DNA from: Neobacillus sp. FSL H8-0543
Lineage (GTDB): Bacteria > Bacillota > Bacilli > Bacillales > Cytobacillaceae
DNA length: 64,000 bases
Direction: 5' to 3'
Assembly (NCBI RefSeq): GCF_038592905.1
Contig: NZ_CP151943.1
Span: 2,172,501-2,236,500, forward strand
A program made the position numbers and the translations under genes. This document shows, piece after piece, positions 40,782-48,933 of this stretch (position 1 is the stretch's first letter; each line of letters starts with the position of its first letter). Under the pieces are notes generated by a model, which saw nothing but the letters and a program-made list of their open reading frames with translations, had not been told where the DNA came from and made no database searches.

Positions 40782-43748
40782 ATGCTAAAGACTAGGTTTA
40801 TTAAACTGCTGACGATGAAATTGGAGGATGGCCACTATCTTTTGGCTGCCCTGGATGAGCGCGGGGATGTTTTGCCACCTCAGGAATGGCGGAATATTGT
40901 GTTCAGCCAGCACGAGGAGAGCTTTTTTGGCACGCTTCTGGAGACGGAGTCTGTGGATGGCATCGACGGAGTGGCCGTAAGCGGCTGGCATCTGGTTTCT
41001 CTTTTTGCAAAGGAATCCTTCAACCGGTTCATCGATTGGGACTGGAGTGACCAGTCGGAGGTTTGCCTTGCGAGCACGCACGCGCTTTATGAAGGCATTA
41101 TGGAAAAAGATTGGCTGCCGGACTTTTCGGTCTGGGAGCAGGGTGACTTCCGCTGGCAGCTTCCAGAGCGTGTGAAGGATGAATTTGATCCTTCCTTTTG
41201 GGAGCAGGATGTCTCACTGTCACCGGATGACAAGCTGGATAAAACCGAAACGGCGTTAACCTTCATCACTAACCTCTACGACCATGCCCTTGATGCTTAT
41301 TTGACGCGGAATTCTGCAATGAAGGAGCTTTTCGGTCCGAAGCTGGAATTACTGAGGAAACAAAATATTTCCGGTACCGATTTGGCTCGTTATTTTGATG
41401 AAGAAAGCTGGCTCGAGTGGGTTGGTATCAAAGAGAATGACACCCCGTTTACGATTGGGATTCGCCTTGAGGAGCCTGAAGATGGCAATGGTCCTTGGAG
41501 CCTGAGTGTTTTTTTGCGCGGAAAAAAGAATATAGATGAAGTTCATGAATGGGGTTCGAAGGTCCCAGCTCGTTGGAAGCCCTTTTTGGAAAAAGTAGAC
41601 CGCGAGCTTTCCCGCTGGGTTCGGTTAATCCCGTGGTTAAGTGAGGACGGCGTTCATTTGAAGACGGGGCTTTCCGAAGAGGAGTCGTGGATGTTTTTGA
41701 CGGAGGCGAGTGAAACGCTTGTTGCCTTGGATGTCGAGATCCTCCTTCCTTCCTGGTGGCAGGCGATGAAAAATGCCAATTTGAAGGTGAAGGCTTCGCT
41801 AAAAGGGTCGTCGAGTCATCGCCCGTCATTCGTTGGCCTGCAGGCAATGCTTGACTTCAACTGGCGGTTTTCGATGAACGGTGTCGACTTGTCCGAGGAG
41901 GAATTTGGCCAGCTTGTTGAAGAAAAACGCCGACTGGTGTTTATTCGCGGTCGCTGGGTAAAGCTTGACCCGCAGTTTATTCGCCAAATTCAGGATATGA
42001 TGAAGCGGGCGGAAAAAGAAGGCCTGCATGTCAGGGATTTGCTCGAGCAGGAGCTGATTGAGGAACCTGCCAGCGAGGACGAATTAGAAAATCCCAAGGC
42101 TTTTGCAAAAATTCAAATTGAATTGAATCGCCAATGGAAACAGATGATTAAGCAGCTGTCAGAGGTCCACGAAATTCCCCTTGCCGACGTACCTGCTGGG
42201 CTGCAGGGTGAACTTCGCCCTTACCAGCAGCTGGGAATGAGTTGGCTTTGGTTCCTGCGCCAATACGGATTTGGCGCCTGCCTCGCTGACGACATGGGCC
42301 TCGGAAAAACCGTCCAGTTGATAGCCTATTTGCTGATGGTAAAGGACGAAGCGGTGACAGGCACCAATAATGAAATTGTGACAGATTCCAGCGAGGTGAC
42401 AGGCACCAACTCGGCTACCATGCCTAAAGGTAAAAAAGCGAAAAAGATAGAAACCGAGGATGGCCCGCAGGAGAAGGTTCCGACGAAGGCCGCGCTGATT
42501 ATTTGTCCGACTTCTGTGCTCGGAAACTGGCAGAAGGAGCTTGAGCGGTTTGCCCCTAGTATGAATGTCCATTTGCATTATGGCTCGAATCGGCTTAAGG
42601 GCGAAGCTTTTTCCGAAAAGGTTTCAGAGGTTGATGTTGTCCTGACTTCCTATGGCTTGAGCCATTTGGATTCGGAGGAATTTGAGTCGCTGATTTGGAG
42701 TTCAATTTCGATTGATGAGGCGCAAAATATAAAAAATGCCGGGACGAAGCAGTCGCGGGCGGTTCGCAGGCTGCGCGGGCAACATCATATTGCCTTGACG
42801 GGAACGCCGATGGAAAATCGCTTATCTGAGCTGTGGACCATTTTTGATTTTTCCAATCATGGCTATCTCGGAAGTTTAGGGCAATTTCAGAAAAAGTTTG
42901 TCATCCCGATTGAAAAGGATGAGAAAAGAGAAAAAGTCGAACAGCTCCAGGCGTTGATTCGCCCGTTCCTGTTGCGGAGGACGAAGAAGGATGAAGAGGT
43001 TGCGCTGAACCTGCCTGATAAGCAGGAGCAAAAAGAGTACTGCCCGCTTACCGCCGAGCAAGCGTCGCTTTATGAGCAGCTGATTCACGATACGTTTGCA
43101 GAGATTGAAAAGCTGTCTGGCTTTGAGCGCAAGGGGTTAATTTTACAAATGCTCACACGTTTGAAGCAGTTGTGTAACCACCCGGCGCTGTATTTGAAGG
43201 AAAAGTCGGCGGGACGGGTGCTGCTTGAGCGCTCGAATAAATTGGAGAAGCTTGTCGACCTTGTCGGCTCTGTGTTGGAGGCGGGCGAGAGCTGTCTGAT
43301 TTTCACCCAATATATTGAGATGGGCGAGATGATTCGTGCGACCGTGAAGAAGAAGTTTGGTGTCGAGGTGCCGTTCTTGAACGGAAGCGTGCCGAAGACG
43401 AAGCGCGATGAAATGATTGAGAAATTCCAGAATCATGAGTTCCCAGTGTTCCTGCTGTCCCTAAAGGCAGGCGGGACCGGACTGAACCTAACCGCTGCCA
43501 ATCACGTCATTCATTACGATCGCTGGTGGAATCCAGCCGTCGAAAACCAGGCAACCGATCGTGCTTACCGGATTGGGCAATCACGCTTCGTCCACGTCCA
43601 CAAGCTCATCTGCACCGGAACCTTGGAAGAAAAAATCGACGCCATGCTCGAAAAGAAACAGCATCTCAACGACCAAATCATCCAAAGCGAAAACTGGCTC
43701 ACCGAACTCTCCACCGACGAGTTGAAAGACCTCGTGTACTTGGGGTAG
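40782..43748 (+). CDS. ywqA: SNF2-family DNA-dependent ATPase/helicase (YwqA-like)
   Basis: This 988-residue protein has an N-terminal bacterial SNF2-associated region, then the ATPase: motif I DDMGLGKTVQ (503-512), motif II DEAQ (645-648), GTPMENRLSELW, FLLRRTKKDEE, and the second RecA lobe with LSLKAGGTGLNLTAANHVIH and DRAYRIGQ. It probably translocates on DNA and remodels DNA-protein complexes together with the SWIM protein. The start is ATG 40782 with AAAGGAG upstream. At residues about 524-550, between motifs I and Ia, lies a Thr/Ser/Asn-rich insert whose DNA holds two copies of the GTGACAGGCACCA repeat core. Confidence 0.93.
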   Translation: MLKTRFIKLLTMKLEDGHYLLAALDERGDVLPPQEWRNIVFSQHEESFFGTLLETESVDGIDGVAVSGWHLVSLFAKESFNRFIDWDWSDQSEVCLASTHALYEGIMEKDWLPDFSVWEQGDFRWQLPERVKDEFDPSFWEQDVSLSPDDKLDKTETALTFITNLYDHALDAYLTRNSAMKELFGPKLELLRKQNISGTDLARYFDEESWLEWVGIKENDTPFTIGIRLEEPEDGNGPWSLSVFLRGKKNIDEVHEWGSKVPARWKPFLEKVDRELSRWVRLIPWLSEDGVHLKTGLSEEESWMFLTEASETLVALDVEILLPSWWQAMKNANLKVKASLKGSSSHRPSFVGLQAMLDFNWRFSMNGVDLSEEEFGQLVEEKRRLVFIRGRWVKLDPQFIRQIQDMMKRAEKEGLHVRDLLEQELIEEPASEDELENPKAFAKIQIELNRQWKQMIKQLSEVHEIPLADVPAGLQGELRPYQQLGMSWLWFLRQYGFGACLADDMGLGKTVQLIAYLLMVKDEAVTGTNNEIVTDSSEVTGTNSATMPKGKKAKKIETEDGPQEKVPTKAALIICPTSVLGNWQKELERFAPSMNVHLHYGSNRLKGEAFSEKVSEVDVVLTSYGLSHLDSEEFESLIWSSISIDEAQNIKNAGTKQSRAVRRLRGQHHIALTGTPMENRLSELWTIFDFSNHGYLGSLGQFQKKFVIPIEKDEKREKVEQLQALIRPFLLRRTKKDEEVALNLPDKQEQKEYCPLTAEQASLYEQLIHDTFAEIEKLSGFERKGLILQMLTRLKQLCNHPALYLKEKSAGRVLLERSNKLEKLVDLVGSVLEAGESCLIFTQYIEMGEMIRATVKKKFGVEVPFLNGSVPKTKRDEMIEKFQNHEFPVFLLSLKAGGTGLNLTAANHVIHYDRWWNPAVENQATDRAYRIGQSRFVHVHKLICTGTLEEKIDAMLEKKQHLNDQIIQSENWLTELSTDELKDLVYLG
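42351..42406 (+). repeat. Two family B cores inside the SNF2 gene
   Basis: GCGGTGACAGGCACCAATAA at 42351 and GAGGTGACAGGCACCAACTC at 42393 are 42 bp apart (a multiple of three), with GTGACAGATTCC between. They encode VTGTN twice within a poorly conserved loop, so the reading frame is kept. Confidence 0.85.
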
Positions 43749-43754
43749 AAGCGG

Positions 43755-43830
43755 TGTCACTTCGGTTGCATCGCTTCGGTGACACATCGCTTCGGTGACA
43801 GGCACCACTCGTGGACACTGTCCACCCCAG
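43755..43830. repeat. Family B dispersed repeat after ywqA
   Basis: ATCGCTTCGGTGACA is repeated before the core GGTGACAGGCACCACTCGTG and GGACACTGTCCACCCC. It begins six bases after the stop codon. Confidence 0.85.
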
Positions 43831-43860
43831 GTGTACAAAGTTATGGGTTAAGCTATGTAA

Positions 43861-43890
43861 AGGCAGTGCGAGTAATAAATCGCACTGCCT
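43861..43890 (+). terminator. Terminator downstream of ywqA
   Basis: AGGCAGTGCGA pairs with TCGCACTGCCT, then TTTTTG. Confidence 0.9.
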
Positions 43891-44045
43891 TTTTGTTGTG
43901 GTTTTATATATCAAAGAGAAGCAATGTAAATCGCTGATTAATTGGTATATAATTCTAGTGGAGTTAAAATAAAGGGACAGTAATCTGGTATATAAATCAT
44001 TACTAGTTTGTGGCGGTTGAAGTAAATTTTTGAAGGAGAAGTCAT

Positions 44046-44192
44046 ATGAATCATGGAAAAAAGAAAGGTCAGGACGGCTTTCTTAAAAGTGCTTTCGCAG
44101 AAATTCGAGATTCTCTCTTAGGTGAGTTGTTCGTGAATATTTTATTTTTTATTCCCAGAGTGCTAATTCGTATCATCAAGAATTTATTTTAA
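44046..44192 (+). CDS. Small basic amphipathic protein, 48 aa
   Basis: The gene starts MNHGKKKGQDGFLKSAFAE after GAAGGAG and ends IPRVLIRIIKNLF. The N-terminus is basic and the C-terminal half is hydrophobic with Arg/Lys residues, as in small membrane-associated proteins. No family recognised. The ribosome binding site is strong. Confidence 0.62.
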   Translation: MNHGKKKGQDGFLKSAFAEIRDSLLGELFVNILFFIPRVLIRIIKNLF

Positions 44193-44257
44193 CGTGGGCC
44201 AGCCTCTCTTCGGCTATTGGACTAGCAAAATTTAGAGGAAACACGAGGTGTGAAAAC

Positions 44258-44770
44258 GTGCCGAATTTTAATAATGGGGGCTTTCCTGCACTGGGAACCC
44301 CAAGGATGAACCTCCGAATTTTAACCTTGGATGATTCCAAGGATGTCTTTGCACATTTTTCGGATGTTGATGTTACAAGATTTATGGATATTGAACCATG
44401 CAAAACTATCAAGGAAGCACAAGAGATTATCCAATTTCACCTGGAGGATTCTGGCTGTAGGTGGGGTATTTTTGAAAAAAACACTGAAAAGTTCATGGGC
44501 ACCGTTGGATTTCATTATTTAAGGAAAAATGGCGAGTTTATCGCAGAAGCTGGCTTTGATTTGTCGAAGGAATACCAAGGCAAAGGCTATATGTCTGAAG
44601 CCATGAAGGAAGTCATTACATTTGGGTTTTCGCAAATGAAGTTAGATATGATTGATGCGACCGTGGAACCTGCTAATGAGCGGTCAATTCATTTATTGAA
44701 GAAGTTAGGGTTTACTCAAGCTCCCGAGCTTAAGGAGAACTTGCTCTATTTCTTTTTGGTTAGGAGGTAG
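44258..44770 (+). CDS. GNAT acetyltransferase, RimJ/RimL-like
   Basis: This 170-residue protein has the RimJ/RimL-type start (GTPRMNLRILTLDDSKDVFA), the acetyl-CoA loop KEYQGKGYMSEAMKEVITFG and ATVEPANERSIHLLKKLGF. It probably acetylates an N-terminal amine or a small molecule. The start is GTG 44258 after GAGGTG; a later Met in PRMNLRI is an alternative. It lies four bases before the DUF4275 gene and is probably cotranscribed with it. Confidence 0.87.
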   Translation: MPNFNNGGFPALGTPRMNLRILTLDDSKDVFAHFSDVDVTRFMDIEPCKTIKEAQEIIQFHLEDSGCRWGIFEKNTEKFMGTVGFHYLRKNGEFIAEAGFDLSKEYQGKGYMSEAMKEVITFGFSQMKLDMIDATVEPANERSIHLLKKLGFTQAPELKENLLYFFLVRR

Positions 44771-44773
44771 TAA

Positions 44774-45208
44774 ATGGACATTGTTGATATTCTTGAAAGT
44801 AAAAAGGTGAAGGTAATTGAAATACCTAAATGGGGGCCATATTTACGGAAGCAATGGGAAAATCATTTCGCTCATCATCTGAGTGATAAGGAAAAGAAAA
44901 GGATTTATCTTCACCATGAAGATGGTCTCTGTGGCTATTTGTGGCATCTTTTTAGTTATGAAAAAAAAGATAGTTTAAGAGAGGATCTAGCGGAAAGTGC
45001 CTTTGATAGAGAACCAAAGGATGCCTGCTATATCTTTTATCAACATTCAGACTATGCGGTTATGATAAACAATGCTTCCAAGTTGGCTGCCAGTGACCTC
45101 GAAAATGAGGAAGATATTTATGTTGTTGATAAAAGCTTTAGCTGGACCTATGTAAAAACACACGAAACCGGCTTGTGCGGTCCATACTTTAGTCGAAATG
45201 AATGGTGA
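44774..45208 (+). CDS. DUF4275-family protein
   Basis: This 144-residue cytoplasmic protein has the features I associate with DUF4275: WGPYLRKQWENHFA near the start, CGYLWHLFSYEK in the middle, FYQHSDYAVMI, and the terminal SWTYVKTHETGLCGPYF. The function is unknown. AGGAGG (within GGTTAGGAGGTAGTAA) precedes the ATG. A strong bidirectional terminator separates it from the convergent membrane-protein gene. Confidence 0.78.
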   Translation: MDIVDILESKKVKVIEIPKWGPYLRKQWENHFAHHLSDKEKKRIYLHHEDGLCGYLWHLFSYEKKDSLREDLAESAFDREPKDACYIFYQHSDYAVMINNASKLAASDLENEEDIYVVDKSFSWTYVKTHETGLCGPYFSRNEW

Positions 45209-45216
45209 TAGAAAAA

Positions 45217-45263
45217 CGTACGGCACCCCAAAGGTATCACTCTAACTCTTGGGGTGCCGTACG
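45217..45263. terminator. Bidirectional terminator
   Basis: CGTACGGCACCCCAA pairs with TTGGGGTGCCGTACG; A and T tracts lie on the outer sides. It serves two convergent genes. Confidence 0.92.
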
Positions 45264-45276
45264 CTTTTTCTTCCTA

Positions 45277-45663
45277 CTATAGCCTCTTTTTTGCCAAGAA
45301 TCCAAGCAGTAAATAGAAGATCCCCACACATAGGATGAAAATTTCCTCTTCTGTTCCAATCGCACTAACCGATAGGAAAAAGGCTACAATTAAGGCAATT
45401 CCCATGACGAATGAAAATCCAGTATAAAAGACCTGCGCTGCTTTTCTTTTTAACCAGAAGGGTACGACGGCAGTAATGACGCCTAAAAGCAACAGGATCA
45501 TTACGATTGGCAATACGTAGGTTGTGGAATCATCCGCACTTGCATTTAAGGCTTTCGCTAAACTCATTCCGATGAAAGACAAAATCCCAAATCCAATGGT
45601 TAGAAGGATTATCAGCGTGCCAGCGATTATTCCTAGCGTTTTTGTAAAGATATATTCTTTCAT
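45277..45663 (-). CDS. Four-helix membrane protein, unknown
   Basis: This 128-residue protein has membrane helices at about 9-32, 47-70, 79-100 and 104-122. The second loop carries the basic LKRKAAQ segment. It resembles small DUF4064/YesK-like membrane proteins in size, but I cannot name a family. GGGGGAGAGG precedes the ATG. It lies downstream of the glycerophosphodiesterase gene on the same strand, 18 bp away, and is probably cotranscribed. Confidence 0.72.
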   Translation of the reverse strand: MKEYIFTKTLGIIAGTLIILLTIGFGILSFIGMSLAKALNASADDSTTYVLPIVMILLLLGVITAVVPFWLKRKAAQVFYTGFSFVMGIALIVAFFLSVSAIGTEEEIFILCVGIFYLLLGFLAKKRL

Positions 45664-45681
45664 TGGACCCCTCTCCCCCTT

Positions 45682-46653
45682 TTATTTTTCGATAAGAGGT
45701 GCAATCACATCAATCCGATTCGTCCAAATCCCACCATTGTATTTTTCGGGCAGGCGGTCCATGTCTTGTGTGGTGTCGAAGCCCTCTGACCAGCCGCCAT
45801 CACCAGCAACAAGGATTACCTTGGTATCGGCTTTTTCCATTCTTGTTAAAAACTTACCTGGAAACCCCCATATGTACGGGGCATATTTTTCGGGAAGATG
45901 CAGCTGTGTTTTTTCACAGGCTGATGGGATGATGCCGGTCCAGCCAACGCCTATATATGGAAGCAGGCAGCTTTTCAACGTTGCCATTGACATGACACGC
46001 ATGTCGGGAAGGGCATTTTTAAGTGCTGCAATTGGTTCGTCGCCGCCGTAAACAGATATATTTTCTGTCCTGCCTTCTGGAAGCTTGGCGAGATAGGCTG
46101 CGAGCTGCTCTCCTTCGTTCGGGTCGTTGCTTTTGATATGAATCAAAAAGGATTGGTCAGGAAAATGGGTAAATACTTCGTCAAGCGTTGGCATTAGGCC
46201 AACCCCTTTGCCGCGAAACGGGAAGGTTTTGCCGTTATCCGCCGTATAGCCGTAACCTACATCCAACTTTTTCAGTTCTGCCATGGTTTGTTCCCTTGTG
46301 ACGCCCTCGCCATCGGTTCGGCATTCGAGTGTCCAATCATGGAACACGGCAAATTGTCCATCGGTTGTTGGCTGCACATCAAACTCCACCATGTCGGCAC
46401 CCGCTGTAAAAGCCGCCTCCATCGAGGGAATCGTGTTCTCAAGATACGGATGCTCTGGATCGTGAATCCGCTCCGCCGTACACGTATCACTCATGATCCC
46501 CTCCATCGGAAAAGTCTGCGCAAGCCCACGATGCGCCAGCAAGAAAGGCTCCCGACCACCATCCTTCATGAACAAAGACGTATTATTTACAAACATAAAC
46601 ACTATTAAAATTAGTAAAAACAGAAAAAACCTCTTCAACATGCGCTTGAACAT
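45682..46653 (-). CDS. Membrane-anchored glycerophosphodiester phosphodiesterase
   Basis: This 323-residue protein has an N-terminal helix (about 8-25, FFLFLLILIVFMFVN) and a GDPD TIM-barrel outside the membrane. Catalytic segments are LAHRGLA near residue 40, ENTIPSMEAAFTAGADMVEFDVQ, FHDWTLECRTDG and LIHIKSND. It hydrolyses glycerophosphodiesters, perhaps from lipids or teichoic acids. AAGGAGGATAT precedes the ATG. The unusual insert between HRG and ENT (FPMEGIMSDTCTAERIHDPE) is longer than in the standard family. Confidence 0.9.
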   Translation of the reverse strand: MFKRMLKRFFLFLLILIVFMFVNNTSLFMKDGGREPFLLAHRGLAQTFPMEGIMSDTCTAERIHDPEHPYLENTIPSMEAAFTAGADMVEFDVQPTTDGQFAVFHDWTLECRTDGEGVTREQTMAELKKLDVGYGYTADNGKTFPFRGKGVGLMPTLDEVFTHFPDQSFLIHIKSNDPNEGEQLAAYLAKLPEGRTENISVYGGDEPIAALKNALPDMRVMSMATLKSCLLPYIGVGWTGIIPSACEKTQLHLPEKYAPYIWGFPGKFLTRMEKADTKVILVAGDGGWSEGFDTTQDMDRLPEKYNGGIWTNRIDVIAPLIEK

Positions 46654-46667
46654 ATATCCTCCTTAGA

Positions 46668-46765
46668 TGGTGACAATGGTAACACATTGGTGAAAAACAT
46701 TGGTGACAAAAAACATTGGTGACAGGCACCGCTCGTGGACACTGTCCACCTCAGGCGGACAGTAC
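46668..46765. repeat. Family B dispersed repeat
   Basis: ACATTGGTGA-type units (GGTGACAATGGTAACACATT, AACATTGGTGACAAAAAAC) are repeated three or four times before GGTGACAGGCACCGCTCGTG, GGACACTGTCCACC and TCAGGCGGACAGT. Confidence 0.88.
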
Positions 46766-46825
46766 GCACTCCAGAACCAGTCTCTGTGCTGGGAGTCTAC
46801 TTCCATTCTAGCCCATCCCCTACCC

Positions 46826-47473
46826 CTAGTTGAACAAGCGCTCAATTCTGTCCCTGTCGTAGTCAAGTATCCATTCATTACAATCCTCATAAAGAAAACG
46901 GATGGTTTCCTTTTCGGCCGCTATCACATCGCAGCCGCGATCATCATACAGGTGGTAAATCAGCTTTTGGGTTACATTTATAAAATAAACCTGGTACCCG
47001 CTTTGAGGATTATTTTTTAGTATCGTTGATGGATGAGCGAAATCCTCATAACAAATGGCCTTTAACAACTGCACATATCTGATTTCATTTTTTGCGCATG
47101 GCAGGACGAATCGATGGGTTGTCATCTCTTCCTCGTCGGGATCATCAAAGCGGTGATACTGCAACTTATACCGGCTTTCTTTATCTTTTATGTACTTCAA
47201 ATACACGTTTAGCGGTCTTCTTTGCAAAAAAAGGTCGCGGCACGTTGTTTTCACATCGGCCACCAACAGCATTTCATCATTGTCATCAAACACCTTTTTG
47301 AACAAAGCAATCGCCCGGTCAAAGGTCTGCTGTAAATATTCCTTTTCATAATAAGGGATCATTGGCGGTGCAATTTCGAAACGGATACTAATAGTCCAGG
47401 AATAAAATAGCGGTGGTTCTAAAACAAGACCCTCAAAATCCTCATGTAAAAATGCATTCAAATCCTTAATCAT
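46826..47473 (-). CDS. DUF3885-family protein
   Basis: This 215-residue protein matches what I know of DUF3885: FYSWTISIRFEIAPP near the N-terminus, FDRAIALFKKVFDDNDEML, a central VLPCAKNEIRYVQLLKAICY, and C-terminal YFINVTQKLIYHLYDDRGCD. The function is unknown. The start is ATG 47473 with GGGGAAGGGGAAG upstream; a longer frame begins in a family B repeat and is rejected. The gene is bracketed by two family B repeats. Confidence 0.8.
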   Translation of the reverse strand: MIKDLNAFLHEDFEGLVLEPPLFYSWTISIRFEIAPPMIPYYEKEYLQQTFDRAIALFKKVFDDNDEMLLVADVKTTCRDLFLQRRPLNVYLKYIKDKESRYKLQYHRFDDPDEEEMTTHRFVLPCAKNEIRYVQLLKAICYEDFAHPSTILKNNPQSGYQVYFINVTQKLIYHLYDDRGCDVIAAEKETIRFLYEDCNEWILDYDRDRIERLFN

Positions 47474-47504
47474 CGCTTCCCCTTCCCCAGTGCCTTTTCG
47501 CAAA

Positions 47505-47600
47505 CATTTTCGGTATACACATTTTCGGTGACACATTTTCGGTGACAGGCACCGCCCGTGGACAAATCACTGTTTTGTCCACCCCACACGGACAGTGTGT
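47505..47600. repeat. Family B dispersed repeat
   Basis: ACATTTTCGGTGACA is present two to three times before GGTGACAGGCACCGCCCGTG, GGACAAATCACTGTTTTGTC and CACCCCACACGGACAGTG. Confidence 0.88.
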
Positions 47601-47638
47601 ACCCTTCATAGAAATTGACTTAAAAAAATACAACTATA

Positions 47639-47672
47639 AAAGCAGTGAGATTCCTTTGAGTCCCACTGCTTT
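47639..47672. terminator. Terminator downstream of the 51-aa gene
   Basis: AAAGCAGTG(A)GA pairs with TC(C)CACTGCTTT; it suits both strands. Confidence 0.8.
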
Positions 47673-47693
47673 TGGCTTTATAGGGCAAGAGTT

Positions 47694-47849
47694 TTAGCTG
47701 GGGTCGTTTTCGTCTAAGGACAAAATGGTTACTTTTGTTGAATCCCCATTATCAATTTCCTCCTGTGTAGCGCTTCTGTTTAGCTCATCCTCTGTATCCA
47801 TACCCTCAGCCATTGTGGGTTCTTCTTTTGAATAGTTATTTTTTTTCAT
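47694..47849 (-). CDS. Small acidic protein, 51 aa
   Basis: The gene starts MKKNNYSKEEPTMAEGMD after GAGGTG with good spacing and ends ILSLDENDPS. The product is acidic, probably disordered, and of the size of the many small Bacillus proteins of unknown role. A longer frame to 47987 lacks a proper site. A terminator follows. Confidence 0.65.
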   Translation of the reverse strand: MKKNNYSKEEPTMAEGMDTEDELNRSATQEEIDNGDSTKVTILSLDENDPS

Positions 47850-48140
47850 AACCGACACCTCTTTCAATAGTTTTGTGTTAATAAAAACACTACAACTATT
47901 ATTTACAAAAATAAGGAATTTATTTTTGTAAGAGAAGCGTCCACGTCCGTGATATTTGGGACTCTCATAGTTTTCTACTTTCGCCATCTGACTTAATGAT
48001 AATATTAAAACCTATCGCTTCACAACTTTCAACGTGGTTCTCAATCTCTGATACATCAATTTCCGCCTCAATTTATTATATTGTTTGTTCTATGTTAATA
48101 TGGTTATAGGTTTTTTAGATTAGTAAAAAGGGGTATGATT

Positions 48141-48356
48141 ATGAATCCGATGGATGTACTTGCAATTGGATTTCCTACGGTTATTGTCATTTTAGTGATG
48201 ATTAGCTTTTACAAGGTATTTGTAAAGAAAAAGGGCTTAACCCCTACCTTTACCCCTTTTGATGAAATAACTGGACAATCTGAAATAGAATTTCATGAAG
48301 AGCATAATATTCTTGCTGAAGATGAGGACGAGAGTGACGATAAGGATAAAATGTAA
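48141..48356 (+). CDS. DUF3951-like small membrane protein
   Basis: This 71-residue protein has one N-terminal membrane helix (VLAIGFPTVIVILVMISFY), a basic stop-transfer (KVFVKKKG), the conserved TPFDEITGQSEIEFHEE segment and an acidic tail (AEDEDESDDKDKM). The central segment is what I recall of DUF3951 proteins. ATG 48141 has AAGGGG seven bases upstream; an ATG two codons earlier is too close. Function unknown. Confidence 0.68.
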   Translation: MNPMDVLAIGFPTVIVILVMISFYKVFVKKKGLTPTFTPFDEITGQSEIEFHEEHNILAEDEDESDDKDKM

Positions 48357-48464
48357 ATATATACAGGATGGTGAAAGGTTATTTATTTTTTTTACTTCAA
48401 TGCGATACCCAATAGCGATAACACGGAAAAAGAGGACTGTGCTGGTGCCTATATCGTTTGTTGG

Positions 48465-48674
48465 GTGGACTTATTAGATTTGAATTTTGCACTAACGGAA
48501 GCAAAGATCTCCCTAAGTGAAAATGGCTGGGAAGTCATTGAGACCATAGATCAATTTACCGCTCAACGGGACCAATATAGTGAGGAAACGGAAGAGGAAT
48601 ACATTGAGTATTTTGACCTTGCTAAAAGAGATGGGGTTTCTGCAATCGTTTATACCTATGAGTATCACGGTTAA
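48465..48674 (+). CDS. Hypothetical protein, 69 aa
   Basis: The frame starts at GTG 48465 in GGGTGGACTTATT. The product begins DLLDLNFALTEAKISLSEN and contains EETEEEYIEYFDLAKRDG and IVYTYEYHG. Its composition looks like a real soluble protein. The ribosome binding site is weak and the start may lie elsewhere. Family not recognised. Confidence 0.5.
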   Translation: MDLLDLNFALTEAKISLSENGWEVIETIDQFTAQRDQYSEETEEEYIEYFDLAKRDGVSAIVYTYEYHG

Positions 48675-48699
48675 GATTAAGTGTTTTGGTTGAGATGGA

Positions 48700-48860
48700 C
48701 GATCGCGGATATATTTCTGAGGATCGCAGATGTTTCTTGAAAATAGCGGATATATCCTGAGAATCGCAGATATTTCTTGAAAATAACGGATATATCTCTA
48801 AAAACCGCGGATATATTTTAATAAACCGAAGATATCTCTTAAAAATTGCAGATACCTCTC
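48700..48860. repeat. 20-21 bp phased array of (A/G)GATAT motifs (8 units)
   Basis: GGAT or AGAT motifs following CG or GC occur at 48707, 48728, 48748, 48768, 48788, 48809, 48830 and 48850, steps of 20 or 21 bp. Units alternate between CGGATATAT and GCAGATATTT types. It fills the gap after the 69-aa gene, before the terminator of the 3D-domain gene. Confidence 0.85.
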
Positions 48861-48882
48861 TAAATCAATCCACATCGCAAAC

Positions 48883-48922
48883 GCAAAAAGAGACCCAACA
48901 TTCCCCATGTTGAGTCTCTTTT
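48883..48922 (-). terminator. Terminator of the 3D-domain gene
   Basis: AAAAAGAGAC..CAACA pairs with TGTTG..GTCTCTTTTT. Confidence 0.9.
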
Positions 48923-48933
48923 TGCCAATCTGA

